Source of the DNA: Acidobacteriaceae bacterium
GTDB lineage: Bacteria; Acidobacteriota; Terriglobia; Terriglobales; Acidobacteriaceae
Direction of reading: 5' to 3'
Length of the DNA stretch: 16,135 nucleotides
NCBI GenBank assembly: GCA_003139975.1
Contig: PLHN01000117.1
Span: forward strand, 1,409-17,543
In this document: piece after piece, positions 15,330 through 16,135 of the stretch
Numbering within the stretch: position 1 is the first letter of the stretch
How the letters are laid out: each line of letters begins with the position of its first letter
Program-made: the position numbers and the translations under genes
Notes under the pieces: generated by a model
What the model saw: the letters and a program-made list of their open reading frames with translations, nothing else
The model's database searches: none
Told to the model about the DNA's origin: nothing

Positions 15330-16069
15330 TCGTACATCTCCACAGTCCGCTCAGTGACGCTCGCAAAAAAGATCTCATTCTTTAGCGCCCTAAGCTGCTC
15401 GAAAATTTCTGACAACGACGGATCATCTGCAGGTCTCGCTGGTTCTCGGAACGCGTCGATGTCCAAAAGAACTTGCATGGCAGAGGGATCCAAAGGTGCG
15501 TCCAACGCTTGAACTAGTATCGCTGAAAGCCTCCGCTCGGGAGCATCCACGACTACGCGAGTCAGAAACTCCCGTATCGTTTGGGGTATCGGCTCAGGCA
15601 GTACCGGCGGCGCTGACAGGTATTGGCCCAACTCCGCTGGCGCAGGTAACCGCAAGCGGTTGATATACCGGACTGCCAGTCTAGACACCTCTAGTGGCCG
15701 TGCCACCTGCACATAGATGCTCCAAAGGCGGCGGGCCTCTCCAAATACTTCTTCCCATGTCGTATAGGGTTCGAGTTTGCTGAAAGTGAATCCGTCAACT
15801 CTAAACTGGGCGACCGCTTTCTGCGTCTGGGAGTAATATAGCCACCCAACAGGGGCCTCCACCTGGACCGGCGCAACCGGTTTGCCACGCTCCACGCCGA
15901 ACCGCGCTTGGATAGAGTGCATTAGTGAAGGAGGGTTATATTGCTGACCAACTCTTGAACTGAGATCAGCAAAGTGGTCCGACGCGATGCCCTCCCCGGC
16001 CAATACACGAAAGTCAATGATCGCCTCGACGATAGGAGCACGGGCTAGGTGTGGGCGAGGTCTAGCCAT
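15326..16069 (-). CDS. TIGR04255 family protein, first gene of cassette
   Basis: This is a member of the sporadically distributed TIGR04255 family, whose function is unknown. The 247 residues show the family order: an opening ARAPIVEAIIDFRVL (9-23), FTFSKLEPYTTWEEVFGEA (94-112) with RLWSIY, the hallmark RLAVRYINRLRLP (130-142), YLSAPPVLPEPIPQTIREFL, VLLDIDAFRE and the C-terminal LRALKNEIFFASVTE (227-240). There is no signal peptide or membrane helix. The ATG at 16067-16069 is used. A GTG three codons upstream (16078) is equally possible, since neither has a clear ribosome binding site. It is first in a run of three overlapping genes. Sampled 60-base lines here count about 45-55% GC against about 62% in the ABC ATPase gene, consistent with transfer. 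Confidence 0.85.
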   Translation of the reverse strand: MARPRPHLARAPIVEAIIDFRVLAGEGIASDHFADLSSRVGQQYNPPSLMHSIQARFGVERGKPVAPVQVEAPVGWLYYSQTQKAVAQFRVDGFTFSKLEPYTTWEEVFGEARRLWSIYVQVARPLEVSRLAVRYINRLRLPAPAELGQYLSAPPVLPEPIPQTIREFLTRVVVDAPERRLSAILVQALDAPLDPSAMQVLLDIDAFREPARPADDPSLSEIFEQLRALKNEIFFASVTERTVEMYE

Positions 16070-16101
16070 TCGAGGCACGTCGCTTTCTGTGCGGAGAAGG
16101 G

Positions 16102-16129
16102 TTTAAAGGAAATCTCGGCGGCTCGACAA
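16102..16129 (-). promoter_or_regulatory. Candidate promoter of the three-gene cassette
   Basis: On the minus strand TTGTCG (16129-16124), a 16-base spacer and TTTAAA (16107-16102) would start a transcript near 16095, about 26 bases before the ATG. The match to consensus is moderate, and the window ends just beyond. Confidence 0.3.
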
Positions 16130-16135
16130 AACGCT

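Overview
The window looks like chromosomal DNA of a GC-rich soil-type bacterium, most likely an Acidobacteriota (Terriglobia/Koribacter-like). This is inferred from the style of the Ig-like repeat protein, the lctP-lutABC lactate operon, the dispersed hairpins of the GGCTTTTAGCC type between genes, and weak or absent Shine-Dalgarno sequences at several starts. No ribosomal marker is present to confirm it.

Layout. Positions 1-3548 (+) hold the 3' part of a very repetitive extracytoplasmic Ig-like protein, closed by a strong intrinsic terminator. Positions 3830-8562 (-) are a lactate uptake and oxidation operon, read lctP, lutA, lutB, lutC, with short gaps or overlaps. Just upstream on the same strand is a selenocysteine tRNA gene (selC, anticodon UCA, 8756-8852). 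A gene-poor stretch with a possible decayed gene tail follows. Next comes a 1-Cys peroxiredoxin (9216-9875, -) with a plausible promoter and operator. Three unlinked + strand genes follow: a PhzF-family isomerase, a single-domain response regulator, and a LolD/MacB-type ABC ATPase without a permease. REP-like hairpins lie between the last two and after the ATPase. A small two-helix membrane protein (-), a tRNA-Gly(GCC)/tRNA-Cys(GCA) pair with a good promoter, and a secreted alpha/beta hydrolase (-) come next.

The right end (14342-16069, -) carries three tightly packed genes: a TIGR04255-type protein, a protein with a GWDGYGA motif, and a protein with an HTSVVGWP motif. None has a known function. 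Their overlapping reading frames, somewhat lower GC and sporadic family distribution make them the best candidate for an undescribed accessory system.

How the genes work together. LctP imports lactate and LutABC oxidises it to pyruvate through Fe-S proteins. The three-gene cassette is probably one translationally coupled unit. The remaining genes look like independent single-gene units.
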